Shown: positions 58,045 to 64,000 of the stretch, one piece after another | Layout: every line of letters starts with the position of its first letter | Position numbering within the stretch: the first letter of the stretch is position 1 | Source of the DNA: Pseudomonas sp. PH1b | GTDB lineage: Bacteria > Pseudomonadota > Gammaproteobacteria > Pseudomonadales > Pseudomonadaceae | Length of the DNA stretch: 64,000 nt | Assembly (NCBI RefSeq): GCF_000633395.1 | Contig: NZ_AYMU01000010.1 | Coordinates: forward strand, 268,695-332,694 | Reading direction: 5' to 3' | Program-made: the position numbers and the translations under genes | Notes under the pieces: model-generated | What the model was told of the DNA's origin: nothing | Seen by the model: the letters and a program-made list of their open reading frames with translations, nothing else | The model's database searches: none

Positions 58045-59682
58045 ATGGCGACGTGCGGCGAAGTGCTGGTCAAGTTACTCGAAGGTTATGGGGTCGAGCA
58101 GGTGTTCGGCATTCCCGGGGTGCACACCGTCGAGTTGTATCGCGGCCTGGCCCGCTCGCCCATCAACCATGTCACCCCGCGCCATGAGCAAGGCGCCGGC
58201 TTCATGGCCGACGGCTATGCCCGGACCAGCGGCAAGCCGGGCGTATGCTTCATCATCACCGGTCCCGGCATGACCAACATCACCACCGCCATGGGCCAGG
58301 CCTACGCCGATTCGATTCCCATGCTGGTGATCTCCAGCGTGCAGACTCGCAGCCAGTTGGGCGGCGGGCGCGGCAAGCTCCACGAGTTGCCCAACCAGAA
58401 TGCCCTGGTCAGTGGCGTCGCGGCGTTTTCCCACACTCTGATGTGTGCTGATGAACTACCGGCGGTGCTGGCCCGGGCCTTCGCCCTGTTCCAGGCCGGT
58501 CGTCCACGCCCGGTGCATATCGAGATTCCCCTCGACGTGCTGGTTCAGGAAGCCGACCACCTGCTGGTCAGCGAGCCGGTCGAGGTTGCCCGGGCCGGTG
58601 CCGCACCGGCCGCGGTGGTCCAGATGAGCCAGTGGCTGGCAGGCGCCAAGCGCCCGCTGATTCTTGCCGGTGGCGGGGCCATCGATGCCGCCGAGCCCTT
58701 GACCCTGTTGGCGGAACGGCTGCAGGCGCCGGTGGCCCTGACCATCAACGCCAAGGGCATGCTGCCCTCGGCGCACCCGCTGCTGATCGGTTCCACCCAG
58801 TCGATGGTGGCGACCCGGGCCCTGGTGGCGGAGGCCGACGTGGTATTGGCCATCGGCACCGAGCTGGCGGAAACCGACTACGACGTGACCTTCGCCGGTG
58901 GGTTCGAGCTTCCCGGCACCCTGCTGCGCATTGATATCGATGCCGACCAGACCGTGCGCAACTACCCGCCGAAAGTGGCCCTGGTGGCCGATGCCCGGAT
59001 CGCTGCCCAGGCACTGTTGAGCGAGCTGTCCCGCGAGCCGCTGGCCGAGCGCTGCAGCGACTGGGGGGCGCCCCGTGCGGCGCTCCTGCGCAGTGAACTC
59101 GACGCCTTGTGGGATGCCCCGACCCGGGCTCAGACGCTGTTCCTGGAAACCGTGGTCGACGAGCTGCCGGAGATCGTCCTGGTCGGCGATTCCACCCAGC
59201 CGGTGTACAGCGGCAACCTCACCTTCAACCCTGAGCAGCCGCGCCGCTGGTTCAACTCCTCCACCGGGTACGGCACCCTGGGCTATGCCTTGCCGGCAGC
59301 CATTGGCGCCTGGCTCGGTGGCGGCTCGACGCCCCGCCAGCGCCGGCCGGTGGCCTGCCTGATCGGCGACGGCGGCTTGCAGTTCACCCTGTCCGAGCTG
59401 GCTTGCGCGGTGGAAGCGCAGACGCCGGTCATCGTCCTGCTGTGGAATAACCAGGGCTATGAAGAGATCAAGAAGTACATGGTCAATCGTGCCATCGAGC
59501 CGGTAGGCGTCGACATCTACACCCCGGACTTCATCGCGGTGGCCAAGGGCCTGGGTTGCGCCGCCGAGCGCATCGACGATATCGAGCAATTGCGTGCGGC
59601 GTTGCGCCTGGCTGCGGATCGCCAGGGGCCGACCCTGATTGAAATCGACCAGAACCGCTGGACCCAGGGAGTACCGGCATGA
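58045..59682 (+). CDS. aruI: Thiamine-diphosphate enzyme, 2-ketoarginine (5-guanidino-2-oxopentanoate) decarboxylase-like
   Basis: The ATG at 58045 gives 545 residues in the acetolactate-synthase-like family. The N-terminal PYR domain has EQVFGIPGVHTVELYRGLAR and catalytic Glu48 (RHEQGAGFMADGYAR). The C-terminal PP domain has the ThDP motif LIGDGGLQFTLSELACAVEA with WNNQGYEEIKKY. Sequence and pairing with an aldehyde dehydrogenase suggest AruI, which decarboxylates 2-ketoarginine to 4-guanidinobutyraldehyde. The transaminase AruH that makes the substrate is not in this window. The stop overlaps the next start as ATGA. Confidence 0.83.
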   Translation: MATCGEVLVKLLEGYGVEQVFGIPGVHTVELYRGLARSPINHVTPRHEQGAGFMADGYARTSGKPGVCFIITGPGMTNITTAMGQAYADSIPMLVISSVQTRSQLGGGRGKLHELPNQNALVSGVAAFSHTLMCADELPAVLARAFALFQAGRPRPVHIEIPLDVLVQEADHLLVSEPVEVARAGAAPAAVVQMSQWLAGAKRPLILAGGGAIDAAEPLTLLAERLQAPVALTINAKGMLPSAHPLLIGSTQSMVATRALVAEADVVLAIGTELAETDYDVTFAGGFELPGTLLRIDIDADQTVRNYPPKVALVADARIAAQALLSELSREPLAERCSDWGAPRAALLRSELDALWDAPTRAQTLFLETVVDELPEIVLVGDSTQPVYSGNLTFNPEQPRRWFNSSTGYGTLGYALPAAIGAWLGGGSTPRQRRPVACLIGDGGLQFTLSELACAVEAQTPVIVLLWNNQGYEEIKKYMVNRAIEPVGVDIYTPDFIAVAKGLGCAAERIDDIEQLRAALRLAADRQGPTLIEIDQNRWTQGVPA

Positions 59683-61127
59683 GCGCGCTGCAACCGTTGA
59701 ACGGCCTGTACATCGACGGCCACTGGAGCGCCGGCGACGCACTCCTGCCAGTGATCAACCCGTCCACCGAGGCCCTCTTGGCCCAGGTGGCAGGCGGTGG
59801 TGCCGAGGCGGTGGACCAGGCACTGCGTGCCGCCAGCGCCGGCCTTGGGCGCTGGGCGCGCAGCACCGGGGCCGAGCGGGCCCAGGTGCTGCGCAAGATT
59901 GCGGCAGGGGTGGCCGAGCGCCGTGAACGGCTGATGCACTTGCAGTCGAGCAACAACGGCAAGCCGCAGTTCGAAGCCGCCCTGGATGTGGACGATGTGA
60001 TCGCCACCTTCGACTACTACGCCGGTTTGGCCGAGGGGCTGGATGCTGCCCAGGACGCGAATGTTGCCTTGCCCAGCGCAGATTTTTGTGCACGCCTGCG
60101 GCGCGAGCCGGTGGGCATTGTCGGGCTGATCGTGCCGTGGAACTTCCCCATGGTCACCACCGCCTGGAAGCTGGCGCCGGCCCTGGCTGCGGGATGCAGC
60201 GTGGTGCTCAAGCCGTCCGAGGTCACGCCGCTGCCCGAGCTGGAACTGGCGGCGATCATTGCCGAGAGCGGCTTGCCCCAGGGGGTGTTCAACCTGGTCT
60301 GCGGCACCGGCCTGGCCGTGGGCGCGCCCTTGGCGAGCGATCCGCGGGTGGCGAAGATTTCCTTCACCGGCAGCAACGCGGTAGGGGTGCAGGTGATGCA
60401 GCGCGCGGCGGAAACCGTCAAGGGGGTGAGCCTGGAACTGGGAGGCAAGTCGTCCTTGCTGGTGCTGGCGGACGCCGACCTGGACCTGGCGGTGGAGCTG
60501 GCCTGCGGCGGAGGTTTCTTCAATGCCGGGCAAATGTGTTCCGCCACCAGCCGGGTGCTGGTGGCCGACGAACTGGCGGATGAGTTCCTCCTGCGTCTCA
60601 AGGCCCGGGCCGAAGCCATACGCGTGGCCGAGCCCTTCGACCCCGAGGTGGAGATGGGCGCGCTGGTCAACCAGGCGCAATACCAGCGGGTGCTGGGGCA
60701 CATCGATCGAGGAGTGAACAGCGGCGCCAAGCTGGTCTGTGGTGGTTCCCGTCCCGCCGCCTTGCAACAGGGTTACTTCATTCAACCCACGGTATTCACC
60801 GAGGTGCCGCTGGACAGTGCACTGTGGCGCGAGGAGATCTTTGGTCCAGTGCTGTGCGTGCGTAGCGTCAGCAGCGAGCAGCAGGCCATCGAGCTGGCCA
60901 ATGACAGCGAGTTCGGCCTGGTGGCCAGCGTGGTCGGGGCCGATGTCGCCAATGCCGAGCGTGTGGCCAACGCCTTGCAGGCCGGCCTGGTGTGGATCAA
61001 TGCGCCCCAGGTGATCTTTCCCCAGACTGCCTGGGGTGGCTACAAGCAGAGCAGTATCGGTCGTGAGCTGGGCCCTTGGGGGCTACAGGCGTTTCAGGAA
61101 ATCAAGCATGTGGTCCGCGCCCGGTAG
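59679..61127 (+). CDS. Aldehyde dehydrogenase, betaine-aldehyde/4-guanidinobutyraldehyde type
   Basis: The 482-residue enzyme is full length. It shows the oxyanion Asn motif IVPWNFPMVTTAWK, cofactor site KISFTGSNAVGVQVM, general base Glu in LELGGKSSLLVL, and catalytic Cys in FFNAGQMCSATSRVLV. It overlaps the aruI-like gene by 4 bp. In the inferred pathway it oxidises 4-guanidinobutyraldehyde to 4-guanidinobutyrate, the role of KauB in P. aeruginosa. Betaine aldehyde or aminoaldehydes are alternatives that sequence alone cannot exclude. Confidence 0.9.
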   Translation: MSALQPLNGLYIDGHWSAGDALLPVINPSTEALLAQVAGGGAEAVDQALRAASAGLGRWARSTGAERAQVLRKIAAGVAERRERLMHLQSSNNGKPQFEAALDVDDVIATFDYYAGLAEGLDAAQDANVALPSADFCARLRREPVGIVGLIVPWNFPMVTTAWKLAPALAAGCSVVLKPSEVTPLPELELAAIIAESGLPQGVFNLVCGTGLAVGAPLASDPRVAKISFTGSNAVGVQVMQRAAETVKGVSLELGGKSSLLVLADADLDLAVELACGGGFFNAGQMCSATSRVLVADELADEFLLRLKARAEAIRVAEPFDPEVEMGALVNQAQYQRVLGHIDRGVNSGAKLVCGGSRPAALQQGYFIQPTVFTEVPLDSALWREEIFGPVLCVRSVSSEQQAIELANDSEFGLVASVVGADVANAERVANALQAGLVWINAPQVIFPQTAWGGYKQSSIGRELGPWGLQAFQEIKHVVRAR

Positions 61128-61139
61128 GGGCGCCGGCCA

Positions 61140-62069
61140 TCACATGCCTACCCGCAGGCGCGCCATGTCCCGCAAGGGCGGCGCGCCGAACAGCCGGCTG
61201 TACTCGCGGCTGAACTGCGAGGGGCTTTCATAGCCGACCCGGTACCCCGCCGCCGAGGCTTCCAGCCCTTCGGCCAGCATCAGCCGCCGGGCTTCCTGCA
61301 GGCGCAACTGCTTCTGGTACTGCAACGGGCTCATGGCGGTCATCGACTTGAAGCGGTGGTGCAGGGTCGAGACGCTGAGATTCACTTCCCGCGCCAGGTC
61401 ATCGATGCGCAATGGCTGTACGTAGTTGCCGTTGAGCCATTTGATCGCCTGGTTGACCCGATGGCTCTGGCTGTTGGTGGTGGCAATTTCATACAAGCGA
61501 TGGCCCTGGGGGCTGCGTAGCAGGCGATAGAGAATCTCCCGGCGCACCAGGGGCGCGAGCATGTTGATGTCTTTCGGGGTGTCCAGCAGGCGAGTCAGGC
61601 GCAGCACCGCGTCCAGCATCGCCGGGTCCAGGCGTTCCACGTACAGCCCGCGCCCGGTGGGCCTGGCGGGCACGCCCAGGGGGCCGGCATCGGCGATCAG
61701 TGCGTTGATCTCGCCGGGGTCGATGTCCAGGCGCAGGGCCAGGATCGGCTCCTCCGGAGAAACCATCGCCACCTTGCCGCTCAGGGGCACGGAAACCGAG
61801 ACCACCAGGTAGTTCAACGGGTCGTAATTGTAGGTTTCATCGGCCAGGCGCACTTCCTTGCGGCCCTGGGCCATGATGCACAGCGCAGGTTGTGCCAGCA
61901 CCGGGGCGAACTGGTGGGAACTGCTGTGGCGGGAGACGAACAGCGAGTCGATGGCCGTGGCGTAGCTGCCGTCCTCGGCGGTGTTGCGATCGATGATCGC
62001 GGCCAGTTCCACGCGCTGCCGTTCCATCTCCGGATCCAGGGGAGCCTGCAGGTTCTGCAGTGATGACAT
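61140..62069 (-). CDS. AraC-family transcriptional regulator (AraC_N cupin type)
   Basis: The 309-residue protein has an AraC_N-type N-terminal sensor (SLFVSRHSSSHQFAPVLAQP, LCIMAQGRKEVRLADETYNY). A C-terminal double helix-turn-helix follows (RIDDLAREVNLSVSTLHHRF, SAAGYRVGYESPSQFSREYS). It is of the YqhC-like class that often controls a neighbouring reductase. It ends 12 bp from the convergent aldehyde dehydrogenase gene. Its target is not obvious. Confidence 0.9.
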   Translation of the reverse strand: MSSLQNLQAPLDPEMERQRVELAAIIDRNTAEDGSYATAIDSLFVSRHSSSHQFAPVLAQPALCIMAQGRKEVRLADETYNYDPLNYLVVSVSVPLSGKVAMVSPEEPILALRLDIDPGEINALIADAGPLGVPARPTGRGLYVERLDPAMLDAVLRLTRLLDTPKDINMLAPLVRREILYRLLRSPQGHRLYEIATTNSQSHRVNQAIKWLNGNYVQPLRIDDLAREVNLSVSTLHHRFKSMTAMSPLQYQKQLRLQEARRLMLAEGLEASAAGYRVGYESPSQFSREYSRLFGAPPLRDMARLRVGM

Positions 62070-62400
62070 GGGGGCAGCCTCCGGGTGTTTTCGATTGGCA
62101 CAGCTTAAGTTTGTGCAAGCGGGGCGGGTAGGCGATTCCTGCGTAAAACTTGCCTGATCCTGCTGCTTGCGCGCGCGATAGACAACACGGGCCGATGGTC
62201 GGGCGTTTCACTTGCTTGAAACACCGCTGTGATTCTTCTGCCGATGACGCAGCATCGGTGGTGGTGCGAGGTGCGGGATCGCAGGATTGGGCAAAGCTGC
62301 AGCAGGAATCGACTAACGTCAGCCCACCCGCCCCCCGTATCGTTGATCCTGTCGCAGCCCGTCCCCCGGCTGCCACGACAACACCCTGGGAGGGTTGCAC
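62070..62400. other. Divergent gap AraC gene - ABM-domain gene
   Basis: A 331-bp region holding both promoters. GGGAGGG at 62387-62393 is the ribosome site of the downstream gene. I see no repeat, palindrome or credible ORF in it. Confidence 0.4.
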
Positions 62401-62766
62401 ATGTCCACGCCTATACCTGTCAGTCACATGGCTTTTGTCCGGGCCCGGGCCGGGCGCTCCACCGAGCTTGGAGCGCGCTTGAGCTGCCTGATCGAACCCT
62501 CGCGCCAGGCCGCCGGCTGCCTGCACTTCGCCCTGCAGCATTCGCAATGCGATGCCGACCTGTGGCTGGTGTCGGGCTACTGGAGCAGCCAGCAGGCGAT
62601 GACCGCCTATTTCAGCTCGCCGGCCATGGCAATCTTCGCCGAGCTGGTCCAGGACCTGGTGGTCAACAGCCTGGACTTCCACACCTTCAACACCGTGTCG
62701 GCACTCGAGGCCCATGGCGAATATGCACAACTGCAGTGCGCACCGCTGCACAAGCTGGCCAGCTGA
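62401..62766 (+). CDS. Antibiotic-biosynthesis-monooxygenase (ABM) domain protein
   Basis: The ATG at 62401 after GGGAGGG gives 121 residues. The single ABM ferredoxin-like domain is recognised by VSHMAFVRARAGRSTELGAR, IEPSRQAAGCLHFALQHSQC and LVSGYWSSQQAMTAYFSS. Small ABM proteins act as cofactor-free monooxygenases, haem oxygenases or quinol oxidases, so the reaction is open. It is divergent from the AraC regulator, which may control it. Confidence 0.83.
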   Translation: MSTPIPVSHMAFVRARAGRSTELGARLSCLIEPSRQAAGCLHFALQHSQCDADLWLVSGYWSSQQAMTAYFSSPAMAIFAELVQDLVVNSLDFHTFNTVSALEAHGEYAQLQCAPLHKLAS

Positions 62767-62808
62767 GGGTTTAGAATGGCCGACTTTCCATAGGCCAGGA
62801 CCCGCAAC

Positions 62809-63048
62809 ATGGCACGCAAAGAATTCGCACACTACGAAGCAGTTTCCGCTGTGGTTCCAGGGGAGGGGGGATACAGCGCCGCCATCGCCGTCAAGGCCCT
62901 CGGCGCCTCAGGGGCTCCGCGCTTTCACAAAGTCCTCGCTGAGCAGAAGTTCAAGACCGCTCATGACGCCGACCTGGCTGCCGAGCAGCAACTCGAACAG
63001 TTGGACGACGTCGACCAGGACGGCGAGTTGAGCTGGAAGACTATTTGA
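62809..63048 (+). CDS. Small conserved protein of unknown function
   Basis: The 79-residue soluble protein begins MARKEFAHYEAVSAVVPGEG and is mixed alpha/beta, with an acidic C-terminal half (LAAEQQLEQLDDVDQDGELS). No membrane segment or motif is recognised. It follows the ABM gene by 42 bp and overlaps the convergent flavin reductase gene by 8 bp. Codon bias and the short pre-start spacing support a real gene. Confidence 0.78.
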   Translation: MARKEFAHYEAVSAVVPGEGGYSAAIAVKALGASGAPRFHKVLAEQKFKTAHDADLAAEQQLEQLDDVDQDGELSWKTI

Positions 63049-63670
63049 CCGCCCCCGGGCGGTGCATCTTGAACAGGGCCTCGGGGCCCAACTGGAAGTA
63101 ATCCGCCGGTCCGCCGCCGCGCAGAATGGGTTCTGCCGCGGCGGTGTCGTAGATCCCGTCCTTGAGCAGCCACTTGGCAATATGCACGGCCACTACTTCG
63201 CCGAGGATCAGCCAGCTTGGCACCAATGCCTGGTCCGCCCGCTGCAGTTGAATGATCTGAGTGACCTTGCACTCGAAGGACACCGGGCTCTCGGCGACCC
63301 GGGGCACGCTGATGACTTTTGAAGCCAGCGGCGTCAGGCCGGCCAAGACGAACTCGTCGACTTCGGCGGGCACGGCGGCGCAACTCTGGTTCATCTGCTC
63401 GGCCAGAGGGCGGGTGGCCAGGTTCCAGGCGAACTCGCCGGTCTGTTCGATGTTGTTCAGGCTGTCTTTGCGCCCGACGCTGGAGAAACCAATGATCGGC
63501 GGAATGTAGTTGAAGGCATTGAAGAAACTGTAGGGCGCAAGGTTCAGGCGGCCTTCACTGTCTTGGGATGAGATCCAGCCGATAGGACGCGGGCCGACGA
63601 TGGCATTGAACGGGTCGTGGGGCAGACCGTGGCCCAGGGCAGGTTCGTAAAAGTGGATATCGTCAGGCAT
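63041..63670 (-). CDS. Flavin reductase-like (split-barrel, FMN-binding) protein
   Basis: The 209-residue protein belongs to the flavin reductase-like/DIM6-NTAB family. The signature region is FNAIVGPRPIGWISSQDSEG, followed by LAPYSFFNAFNYIPPIIGFS and a conserved tail FECKVTQIIQLQ. It binds FMN and may reduce flavin for a partner oxygenase. The ABM gene and small gene lie nearby on the other strand; whether they act together is unknown. Confidence 0.88.
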   Translation of the reverse strand: MPDDIHFYEPALGHGLPHDPFNAIVGPRPIGWISSQDSEGRLNLAPYSFFNAFNYIPPIIGFSSVGRKDSLNNIEQTGEFAWNLATRPLAEQMNQSCAAVPAEVDEFVLAGLTPLASKVISVPRVAESPVSFECKVTQIIQLQRADQALVPSWLILGEVVAVHIAKWLLKDGIYDTAAAEPILRGGGPADYFQLGPEALFKMHRPGAVK

Positions 63671-63786
63671 GGCTCAAGGTTCCTGCTGGGGGCGGCGATT
63701 GAAGGGCGCCATAGTGCAGTGCTCGAGCGTTGAATTCCAGCCTCTGCCACCGGGGTGAAGAGAGGTTCACCCGCCCGAAAAGACTA

Positions 63787-63806
63787 AGCCCGGCCGAAGC
63801 CGGGCT
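63787..63806 (-). terminator. Terminator of the repeat-protein gene
   Basis: AGCCCGGC (63787-63794), loop CGAA, GCCGGGCT (63799-63806). On the minus strand it is followed by TTAGTCTTTT, 20 bp past the repeat gene's stop. Confidence 0.8.
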
Positions 63807-63825
63807 GTGATGTCGCGTGGGTCGA

Positions 63826-64000
63826 TCAACTGATGGTGGCAGAGCCGGTGCGGTCGTAGCCGTCTTCAGCAACAGTAGCGGAACCGGTGCGGTCGTAGCC
63901 GTCGGCAGCGAAGGTGGCAGAACCGGTACGGTCATAGCCGTCTTCAGCAACAGTAGCGGAACCGGTGTGGTCGTAGCCGTCGGCGGCGAAGGTGGCGGAA
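63826..64000 (-). CDS. Tandem-repeat protein, C-terminal end only (13-residue repeats)
   Basis: Read on the minus strand from the edge, an uninterrupted frame ends TGA at 63828-63826. It consists of four exact 13-residue units of the form SAT[VF]A[EA]DGYD[RH]TG, then SATIS. Units alternate SATVAEDGYDRTG and SATFAADGYDRTG, a 26-residue higher-order period. The start is outside the window, so size and signal sequence are unknown. The Asp-Gly-Tyr-Asp spacing suggests a regular repeat fold or ligand-binding array, but I cannot name a family. A terminator lies 20 bp downstream. Confidence 0.8.
   Translation of the reverse strand, partial: SATFAADGYDHTGSATVAEDGYDRTGSATFAADGYDRTGSATVAEDGYDRTGSATIS
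63844..63999. repeat. 39-bp minisatellite, four tandem copies
   Basis: Four head-to-tail 39-bp units: 63844-63882, 63883-63921, 63922-63960 and 63961-63999. Units 1 and 3 differ at three bases, all synonymous; units 2 and 4 differ at three bases, of which one changes Arg to His. Adjacent units are less alike than alternate ones, so the real period is 78 bp. The array continues past the edge. Confidence 0.9.

Noticed and set aside
63663..63950. A 95-codon minus-strand frame covering the repeat array and the start of the flavin reductase gene
   Set aside because: It is the wrong frame of the 39-bp repeats. It would read through the terminator at 63787-63806, while the frame ending at 63826 has regular repeats and a stop before that terminator.
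63844..63999. CRISPR-like array at the edge
   Set aside because: Units abut directly with no unique spacers and keep one reading frame, so it is a coding minisatellite.

Overview
The window looks like chromosomal DNA of a Pseudomonas of the fluorescens group (P. protegens / P. chlororaphis-like). Evidence: GC-rich coding sequence with G/C-ending codons, REP elements of the P. fluorescens type (arms built on GTAGGAGC..GGCTTGCC..GCGAA), and gene blocks that I recall being in the same order in P. aeruginosa: glpF-glpK-glpR-glpD; argF / molybdo-oxidoreductase / grxD / bfr / bfd / peroxiredoxin / rnt-pyrC / motY / argG; rnfA-B-D-G-E-nth plus a small gene; fxsA / groES-groEL; colR-colS-methyltransferase-InaA-type kinase; DUF1513 / imelysin / di-haem protein / imelysin; bifA / sodB / LysE-type exporter / ACT protein / argP. 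Synteny statements are from memory, not from a search. I see no prophage, insertion sequence, tRNA, rRNA or CRISPR array.

Layout. 1-3.7 kb: glycerol uptake and catabolism (glpD start, glpR, glpK, glpF) with GlpR-like palindromes before glpD. 4-7.5 kb: YbaK deacylase, PhzF-like protein, an ABC ATPase coupled to argF. 7.9-13 kb: molybdopterin oxidoreductase, monothiol glutaredoxin, bacterioferritin and its ferredoxin, 2-Cys peroxiredoxin (iron and redox homeostasis). 13-18.2 kb: rnt-pyrC, motY, argG, and an orphan LuxR-type response regulator in an AT-rich setting. 18.3-23.2 kb: a minus-strand unit of a 59-aa gene, nth and an Rnf operon that has no rnfC. 23.3-31.4 kb: metG, mrp/apbC, an SDR, a HugZ-like protein, fxsA, and groES-groEL behind a sigma-32-like promoter.

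31.4-37.4 kb: an envelope block, with an LTA-synthase-like membrane sulfatase, the ColRS two-component system, and a methyltransferase / LPS-kinase-like / small membrane protein run. 37.5-42.9 kb: a minus-strand lipoprotein cluster (imelysin, di-haem protein, second imelysin, DUF1513 propeller) with a perfect palindrome upstream; I infer a role in iron handling. 43-48 kb: the c-di-GMP phosphodiesterase BifA, SodB, and a basic-amino-acid exporter / ACT protein / ArgP group. 48-54 kb: an SDR epimerase-like protein, a coiled-coil membrane protein, a secreted double-Cache protein, a 14-TM MFS pump and an AraC regulator. 54-64 kb: regulators and short metabolic units, including a 2-ketoarginine decarboxylase-like TPP enzyme coupled to an aldehyde dehydrogenase. 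The right edge cuts a gene made of 39-bp (13-residue) tandem repeats.

Arginine recurs: argF and argG each carry a TGTCGC-N8-AA ArgR-type site, an exporter sits beside ArgP, and the aruI-like pair would degrade 2-ketoarginine. The best leads are the rnfC-less Rnf operon with an anchorless, coiled-coil-extended RnfB, the alternating repeat protein at the edge, the imelysin / di-haem cluster, a molybdoenzyme whose metal-ligand position appears to be leucine, and a secreted MBL-fold protein with an altered zinc motif.
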